A stretch of 64,000 nucleotides of DNA from Hyalella azteca. Lineage: Eukaryota > Arthropoda > Malacostraca > Amphipoda > Hyalellidae. Position numbers and translations under genes: made by a program. The first letter of the stretch is position 1, and each line of letters opens with the position of its first letter. The stretch is from assembly GCF_000764305.2 (NCBI RefSeq), contig NW_025939230.1, forward strand, positions 310,001 to 374,000, read 5' to 3'. Below, in pieces: positions 34,473-45,339 of this stretch. The notes beneath the pieces were generated by a model. The model ran no database searches, was not told the origin of the DNA, and was given only the letters and a program-made list of their open reading frames with translations.

Positions 34473-37296
34473 AGAGCTATTGTGGAGCCTCTATCGAATT
34501 ACAGTTTGGCCGTGGTCTTTCCAAGTCAATGCGGAGCACATAAAAATTTCTACCAGTACATTTCTGTGGAAATTAGATTTTATAGAGGCAAAGAACTTCG
34601 AGACATCAATTGTCGCGGATTGGCTGAGGGAACCATTTTGGACTTGTCAAAGTTAATTTTTGACCAGCGCGGTTGTGTCCAAGGGAAAAATGAGGTAAAA
34701 TCGGCATGGAAGAGACGCTTTTCAAGAACCGTAAAAATGGGCCACAAGTATTGGAAAATTTATTCTGGTTGAAATATTGTAGGAAAATGACATGACCTGC
34801 TGATAAAATCAAACGGTATAATAAAAAATTAATCTGAAATTGTTGACATGATTGAATTGCATAATTAATTGGCAAAAAATTCAAGAAATAAATGAAAATT
34901 GTAGGTTAGACTGAAATATAATTTATTTTGATCAAACAAAGTTTATAATCAGGTACAGTGATACCGGGAAGCAGCAAAAATATAAAAAACAAACAAATTT
35001 TATGCCAAAACTGCAACAAGCGTACATTAATTGCTTGTTATTTGAAATCTCTTAAAACTTTTCATTAAAAGTAGAATTAATGCAATTCCCGTAAGTGATC
35101 TGTTCGTAGTTATTTGTTCTCGGTCCAGAGATGCAGGATAAAGAATTATTTCATAAACCAAAATATGAAACTCTAATCTGCTTATATCACTTAATGCAAA
35201 TGACAACGACAATTTGACTGCATAAGTAGTATGATTTGCGAATAAATAGAAAGCATATTCCTCATGGAGGTCCAATAGCCATTCTGTGTCGCATTCGGCA
35301 TTCTGGGCTAGCGAGCGCTGGTCTCGAAATTAATGTTTATGGCCTTCACTCCAGACACCGTAGAGGCCGAGGCTAGAACACACTGCCTCTCCGCTATAAT
35401 GAACTCCCATCATAGTCCCCATTGCATCTTGAGCTAGGATATTTAAAGCATAATTATCTTGTGATTATTGATATTTTATTAAATTATCTTGTGATTATTA
35501 ATTTTTTATTAGACAGTGAACATTTTATTCGTACGATCAAACTTGACTTAAACTCTTAATTCTGAAGACGTACATTTCTATTTCCCATAACGATTGCTCT
35601 AATACTCTTCAAGTTAATAAGTTCTTGTACTATTAATATTATTCAAGCGTTAATTCTTATCCCTACCTACAGTGATGAGTTTGTATGTATCTTGGGAACA
35701 ACCGCAACGAGTGCACACGGCGTCCGTGTGAACCCGCATATGTTGTTCGAGGGGCTTTCCCTAGTCAAGTGTCAGGCGAGGTCAGGGTATCTATGTGGCC
35801 TTATGACTATCACTATGAGGAGATATTCTATGTGTGACAAAATACTGTAGCCAGTTTAATTTGTGATTTTTATCGACAAGGGATTCGCATCAGTAATCTA
35901 ACCCTATATTCACGAGATATTACGAAAGGGAGAAATATACACAAAAATTAAAGAATCAGATTGAAAAATGTTGAAGAAGGTTTTGAAACGTTAAAGCATT
36001 TTATTGAAATTTTTAAAACACGCCTCTAATCACTAAGTGAGCCGGCTTCCTAATCCTTGAATCCTGCTTAAATTGCTTGAATTATCCCTGATGTTGACTT
36101 CTAGCGGAGGAAACGATCTAAAAATAAAAAATTTTTACGCACTCAACGTCAGAAAAACAAATTCAGAATTCAAATTTAGCCAACTCAATGGAACTATTCA
36201 TAAGAATTCAATCTGATTATTAAATTAATCTTCGTTTCTATACCAGCCCATCGATAAATAAGTACGACGTGTATATTGTTAAAAACAAAACCTTCAAACC
36301 ATTATTGAAATGATGAGCTTAATCTTCAATGCGTCGTACATAAAATTCTCGGTGCCAAGTATGGACTTTTTCAGTCACTTCAATCGCTCCGAGTTTTTGC
36401 TAACCTGAAACCTGGAACACAATGGCCAACTTTGCAAAGGCAATTTTAAGGATTGTTCCGTTGAAGCAGCTAATTACACGAGCATTTAAACAAATTAGTT
36501 TGGGAGTTAGAAGATTTCCCTCAAACGAACGTAATTGACAGTTCAATGAGAGTGGCAAACAAGTCCTATATATACTTCATGCACACTATTGTGAAGCAGA
36601 GGGATAGGTTTGGTAAAACAATAACATACTTTGAGTCAACATAGAATTTTTAGTTCACATATAACCTGAGAAGAGTAAAAAAAGAACAATTATTTGAGAT
36701 TACGCGACTAATAAGAAACTAATTTGCAATAAAATTATCATTAACACTGGTTATTTTCGTTGATTTGGTCTAACGATAGTAAATATATTTTTCTTAATCC
36801 TTATTATAAAAAGCCGTAATTCAGAGTATTTGATAATTTTGAACTGAATCGATAACAACAACTTTAGTGTAAATTTAATAAGCAAAATAAGTTAAGCATT
36901 TAGAGGGCATTTGATAATTTAAACAATCGAATAGAATGTGAATAAATGAAACGATAATTGACATAAATTTGAGGAGATACTATCGAAAAAAAACAATCAA
37001 AAAGTGCAGAAAAACAATCGTGGAAAATTTTGAACTTATATACATTACAAATATTTTGATAAAACACAGATATTTTTCCGAGTTCATTTCGATATTTTTA
37101 TGTAGGAACATACATATATTGTTCCGAGTTCCTTTAAATCCTACACAAATTTTTGTACCATTAACAATTTAAATTTGAGGTGCAAGTATTTTCATTCATT
37201 CTAAAATGTGATAGCATTTGTTATTGACGTGCAAATCAAATAGTCAACTAAACTATTTCTGTTGTCAAGCATTGCTCGCGCTGCTTCTGTCAGGGA

Positions 37297-37410
37297 CCAT
37301 CTTTGTGTACGTGACTCAGGCACTCGAGCTCGCCAAGTTTGGACCGAGTTCTGTAATCAGCCATGAAGAGATCTCAAATAGTCATGTGCTGGATTGTGTT
37401 GCCAACACAA
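37297..37410 (+). other. Candidate orphan internal exon
   Basis: A balanced-composition stretch lies between a pyrimidine-rich acceptor (GCTGCTTCTGTCAG) and a consensus donor (ACAA/GTGAGT). It is open in one frame and would encode TIFVYVTQALELAKFGPSSV and further residues. There is no ATG in the frame, no recognised family and no partner exon nearby. Confidence 0.2.
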
Positions 37411-38749
37411 GTGAGTCTAACACCTATCCAACATGACTGTGTGATATTGGGTGCAGAGTTATGAAGGTGTAACTACACTTATAGCTAGGAAGCTAGCCTT
37501 TGTAATTTATTGTATATAAAAGATCGAATAACCTAAGCTAACATTCTTGTTATTTGCCAAACTTAGGGCTGTCACTTATGCTTATGATATCATCTGGATT
37601 GAGTGCCCCTATAACGTATTAATCAAGTTAAATGGGTTATTAAACCATAAATTAATACATTTTACCATTTGGAATTTACGATAGTAAGTTAATTCAGTGC
37701 AGGAATATTGTCGTTAAGCGAAAATAATTCAAAAATCAATTTCATCAAAATATTGCTGAATAATTAGTTTACAAGTTCTGGTAATAATCGATCAAATATT
37801 CTCTATTCGCTTTATGATAATATAAAAAAAGTCGAATAGGACAACGGTAAAAATATTTTAATTTAATGAAAATACCAATTCCTATTCATCAAGTTTACAT
37901 AAGTATAAATGAAATAATACCCGTCACAATGGGTAAAGTCCATATCTTGACCAATGAAATAACAATAAAATAAGCCAGGAAAACCCATCGGGTTGACTTG
38001 TCTCTAATGAAGACACGACATGACAGCTGCCCGCACGATATACGAGTCATTCCCAGACCCTCAAGCTTGATGGCTCCTGTACTCCAACATGGAAAACATT
38101 TCAATTATCACATGACTTGCAAGATGAAATCTTCTCTAATTAACTGCAATGGTGTGCTCCACCGTGGAAGACCTTTGAATAATTAATTCAATGACGTACC
38201 ATAGCGAAAATTTTTCAATTAAATATTTAAGTATGACCAATCTTGCTACAACCATGTCTGATTTTTTATTGACTCTATCAACTTTGAACCATCATTACTG
38301 AATGAAACAACCAAGAGACCTAGTTCTTAAATTTAACATCATAAAATCGGATAACTTTTGCCTTATGAAACTTTCATAATAAATGTAAAGTTTTGTATGA
38401 GTATCGTTGTACTGTATATTTTGCGCGTCAAGTTTTATCATCTTTTGCTGAAATTAATTATTTAAGTACATATAGAATTGTTAATATGTAACATATAAAA
38501 CATACTTTATTAAATCAAAGATGTTGAAAATTACATGTGGTCACATGCATGGCGATAAGTATCTTCATGAACAAACTACTGCGCGTTTTACGTGCAATCA
38601 ACGATGAGAATGATGGCGCCTCTGTCAAGTATCACTTCTCTATCAACATTTATTATTCGTAACTCCATCTGCAGAAAAATGCTGCTCAGCTGTGATGCTC
38701 CCACGTGATCTCGTATTTGAGCGCAAACGCAAATCCCACAGCACGAACC

Positions 38750-40266
38750 ATGAAGACTTTACTAATTGTTCTCTGCATCGCAGTTGCTACCTCAGGTATA
38801 CCGTATACGTTTGCTGTCGTCATTGCTCATTATTTGTCCTAAAATGTTTCATGAAATTAAGATGGTCTTTTGTACTTATAAGAAGCCCCTTTATTGTCTA
38901 TCGAAATTTATTGCGTTTTTAGTTTAAGCAATCATTACAATATTTTTCTATGTTTTAGTCTCAATATTTATTCACATTTTGACCAAAAACCTTGTCAGCA
39001 ACAGTCTGAAAAAATATTATCTACGGTTATTTTTAAACTCAACTTAACTTATCCTCTTCATAATAGCGGCGCCCCAAACCAGGGGAAGCTTCAGTAGGGG
39101 GCTGAGTAGGATAATTGGTGGGGAAGACGCTGCCCCTGGGGACATACCGTACATCGTGAGCTTCCAGGACATCTCCTTCGGCTACAACTTCCACTTCTGC
39201 GGCGGTACCATCTACTCCGCCTCGTGGGTCATCACTGCTGGACAGTGCCTTGAAGGAGCTGACTTCAATAATCCGTCCTACCTTCAGGTGAATTGTCGCA
39301 AAGATAATTGATAATTTCCCCCGTGTGAATCAGGAATGACAAAGTTAAACGTTAATATCATTGGCAATTGTAAAATTGTGTTAATAGAATTAATTGTATG
39401 CAGTGGAGCCATTAGGCTGGTTTTAGGGGATAAAGCCCCCTAAAATATTATAAATCCACCTAGATAATGTTATGTTAATTTATTACATTTTATAGCATTT
39501 TTACAGATAAATTCCGACAAATTCAATACAATCTGGCCCAAATAAAAGTTTGAATAAGTAATCATATAACCAGTCATTATAACTAGAATAGATCATGAAG
39601 TTTTTTATCCCCTTGTTCTAAAACTCAGTGTCGCTTCTGATTTGATAACTATTACGACGCTAAAAACTCACCCACGATCACGTTAACTTCAAGCCAGTCT
39701 CTAACTTAACGTATTCTGTCCATCAGGTGGTAGCAGGAGAGAGCCGTTTATCCCAAAGTGAAGGCACAGAACAAACGATAATTTTGAAGAAAATTATCCA
39801 GCACGAAGAGTACGACCACTTCACTTACCTGAACGACATCGCGCTGTTGCAGTTGTCTGTTCCGTTTGAAATGAATTCGATGGTCCAAGCTCTTCCTATA
39901 GCAGATTCAGGCGAGGTAGCTTCTGGGGATTGTCTGACCGGAGGCTGGGGAACCACAACTGAAGGTGGATCTGCCTCCTCGATTTTGCAGTCTGTCACTC
40001 TCCCAATAGTGACACAGGAAGACTGCAGATCCTTTTACGGCGCAGAAGAGATTTTCGACACGATGATGTGTGCCGGTGATGTGGCGGGGGGAAAGAGTTT
40101 CTGCCAAGGTGACAACGGAGGTCCGTTGATTTGCAAACGTAGTGACGGTACCAACTACTTAGCAGGGATTGCATCTTGGCTGTACGGCTGTGCTAGGGAA
40201 AACTACCCCGGAGTTTTCACGGACGTGTCGTATTATGTTGACTGGATAAATCGCAACGTGGGATGA
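38750..40266 (+). CDS. Trypsin-like serine protease homologue, catalytically dead
   Basis: Secreted S1-family protein of 268 residues from three exons: 38750-38795, 39067-39287 and 39727-40266. The signal peptide is residues 1-16 (MKTLLIVLCIAVATSA), followed by a short propeptide and a trypsin-type activation site, LSR30/IIGGEDAAPGD. The fold's cysteines, the WGTT and PIVTQEDC landmarks and catalytic Asp126 (NDIALL) are kept. The catalytic His is Gln75 (ITAGQC for TAAHC) and the catalytic Ser is Asn219 (QGDNGGPL for GDSGGPL). The specificity pocket is also changed: the Asp189 position is Ser (KSFCQGD) and Gly216 is Leu (SWLYGC). The reading frame and splice sites are clean, so it looks like a maintained serine protease homologue rather than a pseudogene. 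Family members of this kind act as cofactors, decoys or pattern-recognition proteins; its role here is unknown. First of the local cluster. Confidence 0.9.
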
Positions 40267-40269
40267 AAA

Positions 40270-40846
40270 AGTAAACTACATCGAATATATATCATCATTG
40301 ACAGTTTAGATTGTAAATAAGTTATTCCAGGAACATCCGCACAAGTATTAATCCACAATCAATGTTACTGCCCGGTGATAGAAAAATTACAAACCTCGTA
40401 GTATATATAGTTGTTTCATTTAATTATTGATCATGAAAACCATATAAATTACCTATGGTTTAATAGATATTGAATACACGATTCTGTTCATAAATAAACA
40501 TAGATTAGTGCGTCCGAAAATTCATTAAACGCCAAAATTTTTCACTTAAAATTTACAGCATTTGCCATTTTTATTCAAAATTGAGACAACATTGTTTATT
40601 CAAAAAACTCTTGTGGCAACATTCGGTGGAAAAATAATAACTAGATGTCTATTTCTAAGTGTTATCCTATTCATTTCGAACAGTGGTTCAATATCTTAGC
40701 TTTTGTGTTTACCTCAGCTCCAGACACGATGATTATAATTAAAACTTCCGAAATAATAATGGTCCCTTTTTCGTCTTTTGACATCATCGATGTTCAACCA
40801 GGCATTCATCTTCGTTGGAATTCTGCGCAATAGATTGCCGCTTGGT
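40270..40846. other. Gene-free 3' flank of the serine protease homologue
   Basis: AT-rich, with an AATAAA at 40493-40498 about 230 bases past the stop as a possible poly(A) signal. No gene seen. Confidence 0.4.
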
Positions 40847-40946
40847 TCTAGCAGGTAGTTTTAGAGAGAGATTCTAGCAGGTTCTAGAAGGTAGTTTTAG
40901 AGAGGTTCTAGAAAAAATAAATAGAGGTTCTAGCAGGTAGTTTTTT
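40846..40946. repeat. Short degenerate GGTTCTAGCAGGTAGTTTTA repeat
   Basis: Four to five imperfect copies of GGTTCTAGCAGGTAGTTTTA, some shortened, immediately precede the left end of the palindromic transposon at 40949. Confidence 0.8.
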
Positions 40947-41074
40947 TACAGGGTCCACCAATAAAACCTCCCTGATTTCAATAGGCTTTTGAAAAAATCA
41001 TACGACACATACGAAACAATTGAGTTTATTTGTGAATAGCTTATTTGATGCCATTTTACATCACTTAGTGTACT

Positions 41075-41335
41075 TTACTTGGCTTTGAAAATTATGTTCG
41101 ATAAATGATGTCCCCCATTGTTAAGACATTCACGAAGTCTTTCCCTGAAGTTGCCCATAGTTCTTCGTGTAACTTCCCTTGGAATGGCTGCTACTTCCTG
41201 CCCACTGGCATGTTTTAGTTCTTGCAGATTTCTGGGACGATGTTTGTACACTTCAGCCTTTAGGTTGCCCCAAAGAAAAAAAATCACACGGTGATAGGTC
41301 GGGTGACCGTGGGGGCCAGGAAATGTCTCCTCTTA
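41075..41335 (-). pseudogene. Transposase C-terminal fragment, left arm
   Basis: The minus-strand frame contains WPPRSPDLSPCDFF, the block carrying the third catalytic Asp of Tc1/mariner transposases. After a one-base frame slip in a T run it continues LWGNLKAEVYKHRPRN, EVAAIPREVTRRTMGNFRER and LRECLNNGGHHLSNIIF, then stops. The first two catalytic Asp residues and the DNA-binding domain are absent, so it is non-functional. Confidence 0.82.
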
Positions 41336-41417
41336 AAGAGGCAAGACGTCCAACGAACAACTCTCTTAACATTTCCATGGACCGGCGAGCAGTGCGAGTC
41401 TGTGGGGCTACCTAAAG

Positions 41418-41600
41418 GCTGAAGTGTACAAACATCGTCCCAGAAATCTGCAAGAACTAAAATATGCCAGTAGGCAGGAAGTGGCAGCCATTCCAAGGGA
41501 AATTACACGAAGAACTATGGGCAACTTCAGGGAAAGACTTCGTGAATGTCTTAACAATGGGGGAGATCATTTATCGAACATAATTTTCAAAACCATGTAA
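41418..41600 (+). pseudogene. Transposase C-terminal fragment, right arm
   Basis: This is the inverted copy of the left-arm fragment: LKAEVYKHRPRNLQELKYAS, then EVAAIPREITRRTMGNFRER and GGDHLSNIIFKTM before the stop. It differs at only a few positions. It begins later than the left-arm fragment and lacks the PRSPDLSPCDFF block. Confidence 0.8.
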
Positions 41601-41729
41601 AGTGTACTAAGTGATGTAAAATGGCATCAAATAAGCTATTCACCAATAAAATTAATTGTTTTGTATGTATCGTATGATTTTTGCAAAAGCCTATTGAAAT
41701 CAGAGAGTTTTTTTGGTGGACCCTGTATA

Positions 41730-43400
41730 AATAATCGCTGGAGGTATATTTCCTAATTAAATTATTCTCGTTACTATAGACAGTATAATACCTACCATTC
41801 TACGCCTTCCATAAGTATCTACCTCTATGGAGCCTTAGTAAGACACATATCTTTATCTCGAGAAAAATTATTGAATAATTGTCGGGAGTTACAGTTCATA
41901 AATTTTATAGGCATCAATGTTACAACGAAACAAATATATTTGGTCAAAGTACAGAGCAAATACAGTCGCCCAAAAGTTAGAAAAAATTGTACATAATAGT
42001 TGTTGGCTTAATTTTTTTAGTTTGTTCTCTCCCTCTCTCGTTTTTTGAAGTTTATTTATAATTAAGAAAGTTTATTCATGGCTTCCATGCTACAACATCC
42101 ATAAATGATAACTACATTTCTAATAAATTATTGACTTTAATATTCCTTTTAGAACCATATGGCACTTCTCTATTGAAACAATTCACCAATATATAAATTA
42201 TTTGTGCAGCATCCATGGTTTATTGATGGGTGTTGGCATAAATCGTAGCCGTAGCACCGATGATGCATCGATGAGCCATCGATGGCCATCTATAAAGCGG
42301 AGTCGAGAAAACTTTTCGTTAGTTTAGAATAGAATGCCCATGTATTTACTGACTTCATACGATCTCAAATTCATCAGGATTACGTACACACTTCCAGCAT
42401 GGCAGCACAAGAAACAATGAGAGAAATGTAGCATGAAAAAATTATCTCAGTACCATACACATACCTCGTGAGAAATCGATTTGAAGGAAAGTCCCAGTCT
42501 GCTCCAATTGAAAATAGATCTCTTGAGCTTGAAGCGCGAAGACTCCACTGTTGAGCCATCGGAGAGGTTGTAGCACGAGAGGCTTTTTTAAGAGAACTAA
42601 TTGAAGTTTTGTGATTTGAATTTTTTCAAGTTATAGTAAATTCCTCTTCTATGCCGATTGAATAGGCGTTCCATTAACCGCTGTAGGCGTTCCAATTTCA
42701 TCATGTTCGCGTAAACGGCCGCTGGAAGAAATTTTGTTTGTCTATAATGAACCTCTGATCAGTTCAGAGTTTTACGGCTACGGGAAATGATAAGTAACGC
42801 AGTTTCTTCATTAAACCGTGCATCTGTTTTGAGAGAAGAACAATTCTAAAGATTTTTGCCAAAAAATTTCTTGCCTGAAATAGGGAATGTTCAAAGTTTA
42901 GAATTGATATCTCTGATGAATTTGATTGAAATTTCAGGCGTGAAAAACCTTCACCACTCCGCATCAATATTTTACTCTACCATACCCAATTATTTCTCGC
43001 ATATTAAGGATACTGATGCCAGTTTATTAGAGATGCATAGTGTAACTCAAAACAATAATATTACCTGACGGTATAAGCAGTTAATCGATTTGAGATTTTT
43101 ATACATTCAAAATAGTCCAACCTCACATGCATACATATGCACACATATACATGCATGCATACTATTTTCAATATAAGTACTATGTACATACTATTTTCAA
43201 TGCTTAGAAGGATTTTTGATGCTCACTGTACTATTTATTCGGTGACTGTATATTTATATTAATTTTATGAGTGCAACCCGACTCAGAAAATCGACGCAAT
43301 AAAATTGTTATCCGACCGAAAATAGATAATGGGAAAGTCCACAACCGCAACCTTGAGATTCCTGGCTGCATCGTTGCATGTTGAATCTCCCACGATTGCA
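41730..43400. other. Intergenic region before trypsin 2
   Basis: AT-rich with short unassigned frames only. A CATATGCACACATATACATGC-like low-complexity patch lies near 43130-43165. No gene or transposon terminus recognised. Confidence 0.4.
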
Positions 43401-43401
43401 G

Positions 43402-43440
43402 TATAAAAGAGGTCACAGGTTAGCAGTCTCCACCTCAGTT
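43402..43440 (+). promoter_or_regulatory. Core promoter of trypsin gene 2 (TATA + initiator)
   Basis: TATAAAA at 43402-43408 is followed by TCAGTT at 43435-43440, the arthropod initiator consensus. The likely start A is at 43437, about 30 bases below the TATA box and 21 bases above the ATG. The spacing is right for a strong, regulated arthropod promoter. Confidence 0.75.
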
Positions 43441-43457
43441 GACAGACGCGGATCATA

Positions 43458-45331
43458 ATGAAGGTTCTCATTCTGTGCCTCTTGGTAGCCTCGGCCATCG
43501 GTGAGTGTTACTCAATATTGCAAATAACGTTATGAACCATTTTATGATTTAACTTGTACGAAATGTATCAGTTTTTCTTATAAGAAATGTAGTAAATCCA
43601 ATGTATGAAGTCGTGCGATTCTAGTTCGATGATGAATGTATCACGTTCAAATTTCAACGAAAAGTCATTCAAGTCTTCATCCGTAGAGATCTTAGTCAAC
43701 ACAGATTTTAGCGTTGTTATGGAGCCCAACAAAATATTTAATTGCAAGAATTTCTTGCGATATTGTAGATTCCTTTTCTCGGCATCATCATTTTCATCTA
43801 ATGAAGGAGATTTCCTGATAAAGATATTAAGTTCCAAGTCTATCACTTCCTATTATAGTATAAGTCTTATAGTCTAGTATTCTAGTCTAGCCTAGTCTAT
43901 TATACAGTCGATTACGGTTCATTTATTCGATACCGGAATAGATGTTAAGCAATCTGATAGTAGAATTCAGAAGAGCTTCGAATAAGAGAATTCAACCCCT
44001 AGAAAAAATACTCTTTAAAGATTGTAATTTATATTTATATTCATAATCATAACAAAATTTGCATGGTTTGACTTGGAGGTATCAATCATGTTTATTAGTA
44101 CGGCTCAACGAAGAAACTCCTGCAAGAGCATTCTACCACGTCATGATATTCATCAAATTGTTTGGCAGAACTTAGATCGCCAATTATGTCTTTGTCTGAA
44201 CTCAAATTAATATCTTTGTCATAACTCAAACAGTTCGAGCATTTGTGTCAATAGAATTTACAGACATTTGATATCATTTTCCATTTGCAGCGGCCCCGTC
44301 CACCCTTCCCCGCTGGAGGAGGGGCCACAACAGGATTGTCGGAGGCACGGATGCCAGACCTGGTGAACTCCCCTACCAGCTCAGCTTCCAGGACACTTCC
44401 TTCGGCGCCAACTTCCACTTCTGTGGAGCTTCCGTCTACACCACCACCGTCATGATCTGCGCCGCTCACTGCGTCGATGGCGAGAACTACGACAATCCGA
44501 AAAATTTGAGGGTCGGTATAAATAAATTGCAGAGTTCATTGGTTGATCGATGTATTCTTTGTTGGTTATTGTTCGACTAATTTTGTTCAAGGTGAGGAAC
44601 AGCACAAACACGTTTACACATTACAAATTGAATTTTTTATCAAAGCTGATTTGTGTGCTTTGCATTGAACAAAGTTATTGAAAATTTAGAGTTACGATGC
44701 TATAAAGTGTACCCGAAGAAAGGTCTAGAAAGTTTATATAGTAATTTAATGATTTTACAAGATTTGCCACGTAGCTTCTGCATTATTGTAACATGTTATT
44801 CTAAAATGCTAACAGATCGTGGCCGGTGAGCATGACCTGAGCAAGGACGAAGGCACCGAACAGGCTAGAGATGTGACCAAGATCATCATGCACGAAAACT
44901 ATGACTCCTCCACCACAACCAACGACATCTCCTTGCTCTTCGTCGGAACTCCGTTGATCTTCAACAGCTACGTTGACGGCGTCACTCTGCCCGCCTCTGG
45001 GCAGTCCTTCTCTGGTAACGCTCTAGTGTCGGGATGGGGAACCCTCAGCTCCGGTGGATCAACCCCTGATATTCTCCAAAAGGTTACTGTTCCGATCGTG
45101 AGTGACGCGTCGTGCCGAGCAAGCTACTCAGTTAGTCAAATCGCCGACTCGATGATGTGCGCAGGAGAAGAAGGCAAGGACTCCTGCCAGGGAGACTCCG
45201 GCGGACCTCTTGCATGCGGCAGTTACCTTTGCGGTATTGTCTCCTGGGGACGTGGATGCGCCCTTGCTGGGTATCCTGGAGTCTACACTGAGGTCTCCTA
45301 CTTTGTGGACTGGATTGCAAACAACTCTTAA
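43458..45331 (+). CDS. Trypsin, intact
   Basis: Secreted digestive serine endopeptidase of 259 residues from exons 43458-43500, 44291-44511 and 44816-45331. The signal peptide ([15 protein letters not shown]) is followed by a basic propeptide and activation site GHNR29/IVGGTDA. The catalytic triad is complete: His74 (CAAHC), Asp125 (TNDISLL) and Ser216 (CQGDSGGPL). Asp210 (GKDSCQ) gives trypsin specificity for Arg/Lys, and SWGRGCA keeps the pocket glycines. An extra cysteine replaces the usual Thr/Ser just before the His (ICAAHC), so an unpaired thiol may sit next to the active site. The exon 2 donor is GTCGGT, weak but the only one that keeps phase. It is closest in the window to gene 4. Crustacean hepatopancreas trypsins share its [14 protein letters not shown] and PIVSD patterns. 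Confidence 0.95.
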
Positions 45332-45339
45332 GGTTGATT

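Larger units (their letters stand above)
33350..38740. other. Intergenic region before the trypsin cluster
   Basis: AT-rich sequence without a recognisable gene, apart from two possible orphan exons listed separately. Several short frames (34482-34772, 37998-38186) have no motif I know. I see no transposon termini here. Confidence 0.4.
40949..41725. mobile_element. Palindromic (foldback) Tc1/mariner-like element
   Basis: The ends CAGGGTCCACC and GGTGGACCCTG are flanked by TA (40947-40948, 41726-41727). The arms are about 320 bp long (about 40949-41275 and 41400-41725), nearly identical and inverted, around a short unique centre. Each arm is the 3' part of a transposase gene plus one terminal repeat, so the element is two 3' halves joined head to head. 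TA target and transposase type place it in Tc1/mariner. Confidence 0.88.

Noticed and set aside
43568..43877. Opposed 90-codon frames inside intron 1 of trypsin 2
   Set aside because: Both lie in an intron, mirror each other and show no motif; chance open frames in AT-rich DNA.
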